Positions 1 through 6,359 of a stretch of 20,789 nt of DNA are shown one piece after another (positions within the stretch are counted from its first letter, which is position 1; every line of letters starts with the position of its first letter). Position numbers and translations under genes: made by a program. The notes beneath the pieces are model-generated. The model ran no database searches, had not been told where the DNA came from, and saw only the letters and a program-made list of their open reading frames with translations. Source of the stretch: a virus; the IMG/VR virus record IMGVR_UViG_3300008110_000668, positions 1 through 20,789 of that record; one strand, 5' to 3'.

Positions 1-2
1 AT

Positions 3-116
3 ACTTTAAGTTATTTAATTAAGAAAAGAAATTCATTATATTTAAAAGGTTTAAATGATGAAAAGATAAATGATAAGATAAGAGTAATACAACACAAATT
101 AAGGGTAGCACAATAG
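3..116 (+). CDS. C-terminal end of an unknown protein (partial)
   Basis: An open frame enters from the left edge and ends at the TAG at 114-116, giving 37 visible residues rich in Lys, Asn and Ile. The other two + frames stop within the first 21 bases, so this is the only candidate. A terminator hairpin overlaps the stop codon, as expected at the end of a transcription unit. The rest of the gene lies outside the window and the fragment is too short for a function call. Confidence 0.55.
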   Translation, partial: TLSYLIKKRNSLYLKGLNDEKINDKIRVIQHKLRVAQ

Positions 117-128
117 CTATCCTTTTTT
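101..128 (+). terminator. Intrinsic terminator after the left-edge gene
   Basis: Stem AAGGGTAGC (101-109) pairs with GCTATCCTT (116-124) with one G:U pair, a 6-nt loop, and a T run from 123 to 128. The stop codon of the upstream gene lies in the loop and stem. It separates the left-edge gene from the promoter that follows. Confidence 0.8.
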
Positions 129-161
129 AATATGTTAAAGTTTTGTTAAAATTTTAATAAG

Positions 162-193
162 TTGTTTATAATTAAAAAATAGTATTATATTTG
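162..193 (+). promoter_or_regulatory. Bacteroidota-type promoter (TTG - N21 - TATATTTG)
   Basis: TTG at 162-164 and TATATTTG at 186-193 fit the flavobacterial consensus TTG, 17-23 nt, TAnnTTTG. It lies in a non-coding gap just after a terminator, about 30 nt before the first ATG of a compact run of + strand genes. It would be read by the host primary sigma factor (SigABfr type). No operator was recognised. Confidence 0.75.
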
Positions 194-222
194 TATAACA
201 ATTAACAATTAAAAAAAACATT

Positions 223-312
223 ATGAAAACATTATTAAAAGATTTCGCATTAGCATTATTATTATGGGTTGTATTTTTTACTGGTTCATTAATCCTTTTA
301 AACGTAATTTAG
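223..312 (+). CDS. 29-residue single-pass membrane protein
   Basis: First ORF after the promoter; the ATG follows the A-rich leader AAAAAAAACATT. It encodes a short basic head (MKTLLKD) and then one long hydrophobic stretch (about residues 8-29), so it should be a single-span inner-membrane peptide. The next gene starts one base after its stop, which suggests co-translation. Phage miniproteins of this type include holin-like and superinfection-exclusion factors, but nothing here identifies the role. It is below usual gene-finder length limits. Confidence 0.5.
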   Translation: MKTLLKDFALALLLWVVFFTGSLILLNVI

Positions 313-313
313 T

Positions 314-430
314 ATGACACCACAAGAAAAAAAAGAATTAGATTATGTTTTAAAAACAGCAACAAAAGTTTTAATAGGTGCAATAGTAGCAGCATTAGTA
401 TTATTAACAATAGCAATTATAAAATTATGA
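314..430 (+). CDS. 38-residue membrane protein, MTPxE start
   Basis: Starts one base after the preceding stop and overlaps the next gene by ATGA (427-430), so it sits in a tight operon. The N-terminus MTPQEKKELDYVLK is charged, and residues about 18-36 (VLIGAIVAALVLLTIAII) form one transmembrane helix. The MTP(x)E start recurs in the small genes at 3701, 3904 and 14491. Function unknown. Confidence 0.5.
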   Translation: MTPQEKKELDYVLKTATKVLIGAIVAALVLLTIAIIKL

Positions 431-630
431 AAATAGAAATTATTAGAAAATTAGATATACTTTTAGATTTACAAAGTGAAGAAAATATCCACCAAATAAC
501 TTTGATTAATTCAATTAAGAAAGATTTAATTAACGAATGGAATGCATCAGATAACTATGCACAACAAATCAGAGAAGTATTAGATATGGATAACACATAT
601 GATTTATTAAACAACATTAAAATAAGATAA
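427..630 (+). CDS. Small hypothetical protein (67 aa)
   Basis: ATG overlaps the previous stop by ATGA. The product is predicted helical and slightly acidic, with alternating hydrophobic and charged residues (MKIEIIRKLDILLDLQSEEN). No catalytic motif, Cys pair or signal peptide is visible. The next gene begins one base after the stop. Position before a recombination-type nuclease suggests an early accessory gene, but no function can be assigned. Confidence 0.6.
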   Translation: MKIEIIRKLDILLDLQSEENIHQITLINSIKKDLINEWNASDNYAQQIREVLDMDNTYDLLNNIKIR

Positions 631-631
631 T

Positions 632-1396
632 ATGATAACAACTTTTGATAACAAACAATGGGATAAACAAGAACTATTAGACAATATGTATGATGATAGT
701 TTCTATTATGGATATTTAGGTAAAAATGCATTAAGTAGTTCATCAGCAAAAATGCTTATATCTTCACCTAAAACATATAAATATGTTACACAATATGGTA
801 GTGATGAAAGCCAAGCATTAAGGGATGGTAAACTATTTCACACAATGATATTAGAACCACATAAGTTAAATGATTTAGTAATTGTTGATGTAGCAACTAA
901 AGCAGGAAAAGAATACAAACTTGCAAAAGAACAAGGTTTAGAAGTTTACACAAGAAAAGAATATCAAGATGCAGAACGTTTAACTGATGCTTTATTAAAA
1001 AACAATGAAGTTGTATCTTTAATGAGTAAATCGCAAACAGAAATACCAGCTATTGAAATGATTGATGGAATACCATTTAGAGCAAAAGCAGATATATTAA
1101 AGCCAAATATGATTATAGATTTAAAAACTACAACAGGTGTTAAAGACTTTAGATATAGTGCTGATAAATATAGCTATGATTTACAAGCATATCTTTATAA
1201 AAAGATGTTTAATGTTGATGACTTTATTTTTGTTGCAATAGATAAAGGAAGTTTAGATATAGCAATCTTTGAATGTAGTGATGAATTTTATGCTAAAGGT
1301 GAAGCAAAGTTAGAACAAGCAATATCTAACTATAAATATTTCTTTGGTGAGGAAGATATGGATTTAAATCAATATGTATTAAGAGGAATACTTTAA
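632..1396 (+). CDS. PD-(D/E)XK nuclease, DUF3799/RecE-like
   Basis: 254 residues with the layout of phage exodeoxyribonuclease VIII-like proteins (DUF3799 family). An N-terminal segment contains LSSSSAKMLISSPKTY (34-49) and GKLFHTMILEP (66-76, H70). The nuclease core follows: KAD with D154, then IIDLKTT with D163 and K165 (the D/E-x-K pair), then YDLQAYLY with Q185 and Y188 (the Q-x-x-x-Y motif). Such enzymes resect DNA ends 5' to 3' and usually work with a single-strand annealing protein. None is seen here, but the annealing partner may lie upstream. It is followed by a 30-nt A-rich gap and the ParB-like gene. Family assignment is good; the biological role is inferred. Confidence 0.85.
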   Translation: MITTFDNKQWDKQELLDNMYDDSFYYGYLGKNALSSSSAKMLISSPKTYKYVTQYGSDESQALRDGKLFHTMILEPHKLNDLVIVDVATKAGKEYKLAKEQGLEVYTRKEYQDAERLTDALLKNNEVVSLMSKSQTEIPAIEMIDGIPFRAKADILKPNMIIDLKTTTGVKDFRYSADKYSYDLQAYLYKKMFNVDDFIFVAIDKGSLDIAIFECSDEFYAKGEAKLEQAISNYKYFFGEEDMDLNQYVLRGIL

Positions 1397-1426
1397 CAAT
1401 TAAAAAACAATTTAAAACAAAAACAA

Positions 1427-2173
1427 ATGAAAACAATAGAAATTAAAAGAGGAAAATTTAATGCTTATTATTTAATAAGTGATTTAAAAGTAGCAAATGT
1501 AAATAGGGATTTATTTACTAAACATTCAGAAGCATTTAAAAATAAATTAAATGATTTTGGATGGATGATGCCAATAGTCGTTTCAGATAAAGGTGATGTA
1601 ATTGAAGGTCATCATAGATTATCAGCAGCTTTAATGTTAAAGCAAGAAACAATACCAGCTTATATTGTTGATTGGGTTGATACTAAAAATCAATTAGAAC
1701 ATTTAGATTGCATAATTAATTTAAATAATGGAAATAGAGCTTGGACTAAATTAGATTATTTAAAAGCATTTGCTGGAAAAAATAAAGATTATAGAATAGT
1801 ATATAATTCTTACTTAAGTAATTTAAATAATATTTCAATAGGAAATATAATAAATTGTTATTTTTATAAAAACAATAAGTTTAATAAAGGATTATCTAAA
1901 ATAAGAAATATAGAATTTGCAGAATATTTAATTAATAATATTAGTAATTTAGTTAGCAAACATACTACTAAATATATTCAAGCATATTGTGTTAGAGAAT
2001 TAATTAATGTTGCTTATTCTAAAACTAATATGGATAAAAAAGCTATGGACTATTTATTTAAATATTATGATAATATGGCTACTATTAAACATTTATCTTT
2101 AACTTCAATTTCTGATTTTAAACCACATATTGAACATATTTTAAACGATTATAAAAAAATACAATGCAATTAA
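1427..2173 (+). CDS. ParB-like nuclease-domain protein
   Basis: 248 residues. The first 85 carry a ParB/Srx-type fold signature: a hydrophobic strand, MMPIVVSDKGDVIEGHHRLS with the G-H-H-R box at residues 61-64, then ALMLKQETIPAYIVDW. In the ParB family this box binds nucleotide (CTP or ATP). Phage versions commonly sit next to DNA methyltransferases, and that is the case here: the methyltransferase remnant starts inside the last codons of this gene (2164). The remaining 160 residues are Asn/Ile/Tyr-rich without a recognised domain, and codon use there is extremely AT-rich. A partition role is unlikely because there is no ParA; a DNA modification or regulatory role is possible. Confidence 0.75.
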   Translation: MKTIEIKRGKFNAYYLISDLKVANVNRDLFTKHSEAFKNKLNDFGWMMPIVVSDKGDVIEGHHRLSAALMLKQETIPAYIVDWVDTKNQLEHLDCIINLNNGNRAWTKLDYLKAFAGKNKDYRIVYNSYLSNLNNISIGNIINCYFYKNNKFNKGLSKIRNIEFAEYLINNISNLVSKHTTKYIQAYCVRELINVAYSKTNMDKKAMDYLFKYYDNMATIKHLSLTSISDFKPHIEHILNDYKKIQCN

Positions 2174-2617
2174 CAGATAAAATAACAATAACAAACGAGG
2201 ATAATATGTTATTGATGGCATATATGGGGTGCAAATTATTTTACTGAATATTTAAAACCCAAAAAAGCTTGGATATTTTGGTATAAAGGTCAAAGAGATT
2301 TAACAATGTCCGATGGTGAAATGGCTTGGACTTCATTTGATACTGTTACAAGACAATTTGAATTAAATAGAGCTTCTTTAATTGCACAAAATACTTTTCA
2401 TCCAACAGAAAAACCGTATAAACTTTATAAATGGATTTTAGACAAATACGCAAAAGAAAACGATAAAATACTTGATACACATTTAGGTTCAGGTTCAATA
2501 GCAATAGCTTGTCACGATTATAAATACGAATTAACTGCTTGTGAACTTGATAAAGAGTACTACGATAAAGCAATACAAAGAATACAAAACCACGTAGCAC
2601 AACAAAAGCTATTCTAA
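2164..2617 (+). pseudogene. DNA adenine methyltransferase remnant, internally deleted and frameshifted
   Basis: An ATG at 2164, overlapping the ParB-like stop, opens a frame beginning MQLTDKITITNEDNMLLMA, a typical start of phage N6-adenine/N4-cytosine methyltransferases, but it stops at 2245-2247. In the +1-shifted frame from about 2222 the text IWGANYFTEYLKPKKAW continues through KGQRDLTMSDGEMAW, then FHPTEKPYKLYKWIL and the motif I region DTHLGSGSIAIA...LTACELDKEYY, ending at 2617 (131 codons). Intact relatives have a middle segment with the catalytic D/N-P-P-Y motif between these halves; it is missing here. The junction falls near 2218-2224. This is best read as an internal deletion that also broke the frame. 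The 103-residue ORF from the internal ATG at 2306 would lack the catalytic motif, so no active enzyme is expected. An assembly error is the alternative. Confidence 0.85.
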
Positions 2618-2844
2618 TGAATGATATAGCAACAGAACATTATAATATTACCTTATATGAAATAGAGCAAGGAATGACTATTGAACAAATAAGGTTTATA
2701 TTAAAAGAATATGAAGCAGAAGAATTATATGAAGAATGTCAGGGAATACATTTAGCATTAGAAATAGTATTATTTAACATACTAACACAATTAATAAAAC
2801 AAAGTAAAAAACAAAAAATAAAAATAAGATGGAAACGCAAATAA
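2617..2844 (+). CDS. Small acidic/basic hypothetical protein (75 aa)
   Basis: The ATG overlaps the methyltransferase stop (TAATG). The product is helical, acidic in the middle (KEYEAEELYEECQG) and strongly basic at the C-terminus (KQSKKQKIKIRWKRK), a tail that could bind nucleic acid. It overlaps the next gene by 16 nt. No family recognised. Confidence 0.6.
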   Translation: MNDIATEHYNITLYEIEQGMTIEQIRFILKEYEAEELYEECQGIHLALEIVLFNILTQLIKQSKKQKIKIRWKRK

Positions 2845-3365
2845 CATTACAATTAAAAAAAGCAATAAAAGAAATAACAGGTGTAGATATAAATGAAGTT
2901 ACACGTAAAAGAGAAACAATAGAAGCAAGAGCAGTTTACTATAAGATATTAAAACAAATAGATAAAAAGAAGTCATTAAAATCTATTGGTGCTTCAGTAG
3001 GAAAAGACCACGCAACAGTATTACATTCATTAAACAACTATGATATGTTTGAACAATTTAATCCAACATTAAAACTATTTAGAAAACAAATATTACAAAG
3101 ATTAAATTACATAAAACCAGAAGATATTTTAGATGTGTCTAAAGATGAATATATACAAAGTTTACAAATAGATATAATGAAACTAAATGATGAAATAGCA
3201 AACTTGCAAGAAACGATTACTAACTTGCAAAAACCAAGAAACAATTACAACATAGTAAACAACATACAACAATTACTAATAGAAACAGAAGGTACAGAAC
3301 AATGGCAAATAATTACAGAAAGATTACAAGCATTATATAGAATGAATAAAAACATAAAACTTTAA
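2829..3365 (+). CDS. DnaA domain IV-like helix-turn-helix protein
   Basis: 178 residues. Residues about 15-70 resemble the C-terminal DNA-binding domain of the replication initiator DnaA: VTRKRETIEARAVYYKIL, then a short helix, then GASVGKDHATVLHSL (54-68), matching the DnaA signature in which the G-x-D-H-x-T-V segment contacts the DnaA box. The AAA+ ATPase domain is absent. Residues about 108-135 form a coiled coil (SLQIDIMKLNDEIANLQ) that could mediate dimerisation. Proteins of this type are common in Bacteroidota phages and may recognise DnaA boxes at the phage or host origin; that role is inferred. The start is in a 16-nt overlap with the preceding gene. Confidence 0.75.
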   Translation: METQITLQLKKAIKEITGVDINEVTRKRETIEARAVYYKILKQIDKKKSLKSIGASVGKDHATVLHSLNNYDMFEQFNPTLKLFRKQILQRLNYIKPEDILDVSKDEYIQSLQIDIMKLNDEIANLQETITNLQKPRNNYNIVNNIQQLLIETEGTEQWQIITERLQALYRMNKNIKL

Positions 3366-3369
3366 TAAG

Positions 3370-3486
3370 ATGAGAATAGAAACAAACTACACAGACAGAT
3401 TTAGTTTAGGTATTGTTATTGGTAAAAATGAAATATCAATAGCATTAGTATTAATAATAATAGATATAAAATTATGGCAGATATAG
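3370..3486 (+). CDS. Very small protein (38 aa)
   Basis: The ATG lies 4 nt after the preceding stop, and the frame ends inside the first codons of the next gene (13-nt overlap). The sequence begins MRIETNYTDRFSLGIVIGKN and continues ISIALVLIIIDIKLW. It resembles short peptides I recall from the same small-gene cluster of other Bacteroidota phages (a basic/aromatic head and a beta-like hydrophobic end), but this is memory rather than a search. Function unknown. Confidence 0.45.
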   Translation: MRIETNYTDRFSLGIVIGKNEISIALVLIIIDIKLWQI

Positions 3487-3704
3487 CAAAATGTAGTGAT
3501 GCACTATGCCCATCAAAAGAATACTGTTACAGGTTTACAGCACCAGCATCAGAATATTTGCAATCATACGAAATGTTTAATAGAGAAAGTGATGCAGATA
3601 ATTGTGAAATGTTTTGGGCAAATGGTAAATGTAAATATTGTAATTTAGAAAATGATAATCACAAAATGAGTTGTCCAATAATGAAAATACAAGTGAACTT
3701 ATGA
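3474..3704 (+). CDS. Cysteine-rich small protein, possible zinc binder (76 aa)
   Basis: Seven cysteines in 76 residues: C7, C12 and C18 in MADIAKCSDALCPSKEYCYR; C44; C53-x-x-C56; C67 with H63 close by. The spacing suggests one or two structural zinc sites. The N-terminal pattern KC...CP.KE.CYR.TAP...Y.QSY looks like a family seen repeatedly in Bacteroidota phage small-gene clusters (recalled, not searched). It is translationally coupled to the next gene by ATGA at 3701-3704. Function unknown; a DNA- or protein-binding adaptor is possible. Confidence 0.7.
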   Translation: MADIAKCSDALCPSKEYCYRFTAPASEYLQSYEMFNRESDADNCEMFWANGKCKYCNLENDNHKMSCPIMKIQVNL

Positions 3705-3907
3705 CACCAAGAGAAAAAGCAGAAGAAATAACTTTATTATATTATAATTTAGGTAAACATTTATATGTTCCTATAAGTTTTGCAAAACAATGTGCAACAA
3801 TAGCAGTTGATGAGATAATTGAATTTGCTTATAATTATACTGACTATAATGAAAAATCAACAAAAGAATATTGGCAAGAAGTTAAACAAGAAATAGAAAA
3901 GTTATGA
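3701..3907 (+). CDS. Small MTPxEKA-family protein (68 aa)
   Basis: I place the start at the ATG at 3701 (MTPREKAEEI) because it overlaps the preceding stop by ATGA; the upstream in-frame ATG at 3671 would only add ten residues that lie inside the Cys-rich gene. The body contains SFAKQCATIAVDEIIEFA and ends YWQEVKQEIEKL, a helical pattern common to small Bacteroidota phage proteins of unknown function. It is followed, again through ATGA, by a second gene with the same opening. Confidence 0.7.
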   Translation: MTPREKAEEITLLYYNLGKHLYVPISFAKQCATIAVDEIIEFAYNYTDYNEKSTKEYWQEVKQEIEKL

Positions 3908-4047
3908 CACCAAAAGAAAGAGCAAACATACTATTCAAAAAGTATAGCAAAGAATATAATAGATTTGTTGTAACAGGTTATATTAAACAAGGTTTAGATG
4001 AATGGAAAGAAATAGCTATTGAATTAGGTAAGTTATATAAACAATAA
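3904..4047 (+). CDS. Small MTPxEKA-type protein (47 aa), possible partial paralogue
   Basis: The ATG overlaps the previous stop (ATGA 3904-3907) and the protein opens MTPKERANIL, closely echoing MTPREKAEEI of its neighbour, also at DNA level (ATGACACCAA in both). It continues with helical, Lys/Tyr-rich sequence and ends TAA at 4045-4047, inside a terminator hairpin. It is the last gene of this cluster. The shared start suggests a tandem duplicate or a reused N-terminal module; function unknown. Confidence 0.6.
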   Translation: MTPKERANILFKKYSKEYNRFVVTGYIKQGLDEWKEIAIELGKLYKQ

Positions 4048-4065
4048 ACAAAAATGTTTATTTTT
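4043..4065 (+). terminator. AT-rich hairpin terminator ending the early small-gene cluster
   Basis: AATAAACA (4043-4050) pairs perfectly with TGTTTATT (4055-4062) across an AAAA loop, followed by Ts to 4065. It overlaps the stop codon of the preceding gene. The stem is 8 bp but has only one G-C pair, so it is weaker than the hairpins at 101, 16471 and 17077. It marks a plausible boundary between the early cluster and the terminase genes. Confidence 0.5.
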
Positions 4066-4090
4066 AAATTGATAATAATTTTTTTCAATT

Positions 4091-4348
4091 ATGGAAGATA
4101 AACGAAAATACAATGGTGGTCATATAAATAGTGGTCGTAAAGCTAAAGCAGAAGAAGTAGCATTAATAGAGAAACTTACACCTTTAGAACCATTAGCATT
4201 TGCAGCATTAGAAAAAGGATTAGCAAATGGTGATTTTAAATTCACACAATTATTTTATAATTATTATGCTGGTAAACCAAGAGAAACAAAAGATATAACT
4301 GTAAGTAATGAACAACCTATATTTAATATTGATTTAGATGAAGTTTAA
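4091..4348 (+). CDS. Probable terminase small subunit (85 aa)
   Basis: Directly precedes the large terminase (11-nt gap). It has a basic start with GGHINSGRKAKAEEVALIEKL (a G-x-x-N-S-G-R-K element), a helical middle, and then FTQLFYNYYAGKPRETKDI. The pattern NYY.GKPRETKDI is familiar from short proteins in front of PBSX-type terminases in Bacteroidota phages. It is much shorter than classical small terminases (about 150 residues), so it may be a reduced DNA-recognition subunit. Role inferred mainly from position and this pattern. Confidence 0.65.
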   Translation: MEDKRKYNGGHINSGRKAKAEEVALIEKLTPLEPLAFAALEKGLANGDFKFTQLFYNYYAGKPRETKDITVSNEQPIFNIDLDEV

Positions 4349-4359
4349 AGCATTATCTT

Positions 4360-5526
4360 ATGGAGTTTATATTAACTACTGCAATTAAAAAGTTATTACG
4401 TTTAAAGCAACGTATTAAAGTTATTAGAGGTGGAACATCAGCTGGTAAAACATTTGGTATTCTACCTTTACTAATTGACAAAGCAATTAAAGAACCTAAT
4501 TTAGAAATTAGTGTAGTATCTGAAAGTATACCACATTTACGTAGAGGTGCATTAAAAGACTTCTTAAAGATTATAATGGCACTTGGTAGATATAATGATG
4601 AACAATTTAATAAATCTACTTTAAAGTATAGTTTTACAAACGGAAGTTATATTGAGTTTTTTAGTGTTGACCAACCTGACAAATTAAGAGGTGCAAGAAG
4701 AAACATATTATATGTTAATGAGTGCAACAATATAGATTTTGAAAGTTACTATCAATTAGCAATTAGAACTTCAGGTGATATATGGTTAGATTATAATCCT
4801 ACTTCAGCATTTTGGGTAGATAAAGAAATATTAACGCAATCGGATGTTGATTTTATTACATTAACTTATTTAGATAATGAAGCATTATCAGATACAATAG
4901 TGCAAGAAATAGAAGCAGCAAAAGTAAAAGCATTAACATCTACATATTGGGCAAATTGGTGGCAAGTTTATGGTTTAGGTCAAACAGGTAGTTTAGAAGG
5001 TGTATGTATTACTGATTGGCAAGAAATAGATTTACCAGCAGATGCAAGAATATTATGTTATGGAATGGACTTTGGTTATAGTAATGACCCAACAAGTTTA
5101 GTAACAATGTACAAATATAATGATGCTTATATATTTGATGAAGTAATTTATAAGAAAGGATTATTAAATAGTGAAATATCTAATTTGTTAAAAGCAAATA
5201 ATGTAAACGAAATTGTTTATGCTGATAGTGCTGAACCAAAATCAATAGCTGAATTAAATAGTTATGGTCATAATGTATTACCAGTATCAAAAGGAAAAGA
5301 TAGTATCTTATTTGGTCTTAATTTAATTAATCAAAACAAAGTTTATGTTACATCAAGAAGCAAGAACTTAATTAACGAATTAAGAAACTACATTTGGCAA
5401 ACTGATAAGACAGGAATTAAAATGAATAGACCAATAGATGCATACAATCACGCAATAGATGCTATGCGTTATGCTATAACAAGTCAATTAGAAAATCCAC
5501 ATAAAGGAAACTATTTTATATATTAA
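4360..5526 (+). CDS. terL: Terminase large subunit (PBSX/Terminase_3 family)
   Basis: The 388-residue packaging motor docks on the portal, pumps DNA into the prohead and cuts it. ATPase half: Walker A GGTSAGKT (24-31), hydrophobic Walker B strand ILYVNE (116-121, E121 as likely catalytic glutamate), then a DYNPTS segment (144-149). Nuclease half (RNase H fold): GMDFGYSNDPTS with D237, YADSAEPKSI with D289, and NHAIDAMRYA with D367 as the three metal-binding acidic residues. All key motifs are present, so the enzyme looks intact. Length is slightly below the usual 400-430. The start ATG follows the small subunit by 11 nt, and an AT-rich hairpin overlaps its stop. Confidence 0.95.
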   Translation: MEFILTTAIKKLLRLKQRIKVIRGGTSAGKTFGILPLLIDKAIKEPNLEISVVSESIPHLRRGALKDFLKIIMALGRYNDEQFNKSTLKYSFTNGSYIEFFSVDQPDKLRGARRNILYVNECNNIDFESYYQLAIRTSGDIWLDYNPTSAFWVDKEILTQSDVDFITLTYLDNEALSDTIVQEIEAAKVKALTSTYWANWWQVYGLGQTGSLEGVCITDWQEIDLPADARILCYGMDFGYSNDPTSLVTMYKYNDAYIFDEVIYKKGLLNSEISNLLKANNVNEIVYADSAEPKSIAELNSYGHNVLPVSKGKDSILFGLNLINQNKVYVTSRSKNLINELRNYIWQTDKTGIKMNRPIDAYNHAIDAMRYAITSQLENPHKGNYFIY

Positions 5527-5546
5527 TAACATTATATTGTTATTTT
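5525..5546 (+). terminator. Weak AT-rich hairpin at the end of terL
   Basis: AATAACA (5525-5531) pairs with TGTTATT (5538-5544) around a 6-nt loop, then TTTT. It could be a weak terminator or attenuator. The rest of the gap to 5611 is non-coding; TTG (5537-5539) and TACTTTTA (5559-5566), spaced 19 nt, make a poor promoter match lacking the final G. Confidence 0.35.
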
Positions 5547-5611
5547 AAGTGTATTTAATACTTTTAATATTTAAAATATATTCAAAATAACATTATAATA
5601 TCATTTTACTA

Positions 5612-5758
5612 ATGAGTTACGGACAAATAATAGCAGCAATACAATGTTACATTCATCACGTTAAAGGTGTTGAAGTACAAATTAACTTACCAAGAAACAT
5701 AGGTGAAATAAAAAAGATGCAACAAATGTATAATGTAGCAAGTGTTTACCTTTTATAG
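5612..5758 (+). CDS. Small hypothetical protein (48 aa)
   Basis: An ATG-initiated frame after an 85-nt gap, starting MSYGQIIAAIQCYIHHVKG and continuing VEVQINLPRNIGEIKKMQQ. The composition (mixed helix and strand, balanced charge) looks like a folded small protein rather than random ORF. The antisense frame over it has no support. No family recognised; it may be part of the terminase-adjacent small-gene group. Confidence 0.5.
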   Translation: MSYGQIIAAIQCYIHHVKGVEVQINLPRNIGEIKKMQQMYNVASVYLL

Positions 5759-5802
5759 TAACATAAGTATTAAAATTAGGTTTTATATTGACACAAAAGG
5801 TA

Positions 5803-6027
5803 ATGAAAGAAGAAGAAGATATATTTGAAAATATGGAGTTTGAAGCAGCTGATACAAGATATGAAATAATATCAATGTGCAATAGTGCTTTAAATGCAGT
5901 TGAAGGATTTGACACAGGAATGATAAGTAAAGAAGATGCATTTAAGATTAAAGAAATTAGAAGAAAGTCTTTAGCTTTAATTGATTTGCATATTGGAATG
6001 ATATATGATGAAAACTTTGAAAGTTAA
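5803..6027 (+). CDS. Small acidic helical protein downstream of terL (74 aa)
   Basis: I chose the ATG at 5803 (MKEEEDIFENMEF); an in-frame TTG at 5788 would add five residues but has no better leader. The product is predicted all-helical: RYEIISMCNSALNAVEGFD, then MISKEDAFKIKEIRRKSLALID. Similar short proteins lie near terminases in other Bacteroidota phages in my recollection, without known function. It is followed by an intergenic promoter. Confidence 0.6.
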   Translation: MKEEEDIFENMEFEAADTRYEIISMCNSALNAVEGFDTGMISKEDAFKIKEIRRKSLALIDLHIGMIYDENFES

Positions 6028-6040
6028 AGAAAAGTTAAAA

Positions 6041-6073
6041 TGTATTTTATTTAAAACAATATAGTTATATTTG
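6041..6073 (+). promoter_or_regulatory. Bacteroidota-type promoter (-7 box TATATTTG)
   Basis: TATATTTG at 6066-6073 with downstream TAT is the same as the strong candidate at 186-193 (shared TTATATTTGTAT). The -33 region around 6041-6050 (TGTATTTTAT) lacks a clean TTG, so upstream recognition is weaker. It sits in a non-coding gap 18 nt before an ATG. It would drive the 56-residue gene, which ends at a terminator, making a small monocistronic unit inside the late region. Confidence 0.6.
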
Positions 6074-6090
6074 TATCAAATAAAAAACAA

Positions 6091-6261
6091 ATGAAAACAT
6101 ATATGACAAAGTATTTAATAACTTACTGGACAGAAAGAAATGATGAAAGCACAGATGTAGAAATAGAACTATATGCTTATAATGAAATAGATGCACAAAG
6201 AAAATTCTATGATATGAATATAGTACATAAGAAAATAGAAAGTGTAAAAGAATTGGTTTAA
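6091..6261 (+). CDS. Small hypothetical protein with its own promoter (56 aa)
   Basis: The ATG follows TAAAAAACAA, 18 nt after a -7 box. The protein starts MKTYMTKYLITYWTERNDES, then acidic VEIELYAYNEIDAQRKFYD, and ends KKIESVKELV. The alternating strand/helix pattern suggests a small alpha/beta fold. Being flanked by a promoter and a strong terminator it is an independent transcription unit, which in phages often signals regulatory or host-interaction genes; this is inference only. No family recognised. Confidence 0.6.
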   Translation: MKTYMTKYLITYWTERNDESTDVEIELYAYNEIDAQRKFYDMNIVHKKIESVKELV

Positions 6262-6284
6262 AATTAGGTTAATAATGGTTGAAG

Positions 6285-6314
6285 AAAGACTTGCAGAAAT
6301 GTAGGTCTTTTTTT
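6285..6314 (+). terminator. Intrinsic terminator
   Basis: AAAGACTTGC (6285-6294) pairs with GTAGGTCTTT (6301-6310) with two G:U pairs, loop AGAAAT, and a T run from 6308 to 6314. It separates the small unit at 6091 from the tail block. Confidence 0.8.
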
Positions 6315-6336
6315 GTTTAATACAATTTAGACTTTA

Positions 6337-6354
6337 TTTTATTTTTAAATAAAA
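6337..6354 (+). promoter_or_regulatory. Inverted-repeat leader element, copy A
   Basis: TTTTATTTTTAAATAAAA: 8-nt arms TTTTATTT and AAATAAAA around TT, ending exactly 5 nt before the ATG at 6360. The identical 18-mer lies 5 nt before the ATG at 17160. It may be a phage-specific initiation or transcription-start element; see findings. Confidence 0.45.
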
Positions 6355-6359
6355 AAACA

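Noticed and set aside
3671-3700. Upstream in-frame ATG for the 3701 gene
   Set aside because: It would add ten residues inside the Cys-rich gene, whereas ATG 3701 gives an ATGA coupling and the MTPxE start seen elsewhere.
5130-5137. TATATTTG promoter-like box inside terL
   Set aside because: It is within the terminase coding sequence, where AT-rich codons produce such matches by chance, and no gene starts nearby.
5682-5915. 77-codon antisense ORF downstream of terL
   Set aside because: It is opposite two small + strand frames that fit the operon direction; no minus-strand signals nearby.
6275-6304. Nine-codon frame MVEERLAEM before the tail block
   Set aside because: It lies within the terminator hairpin and is explained by it.
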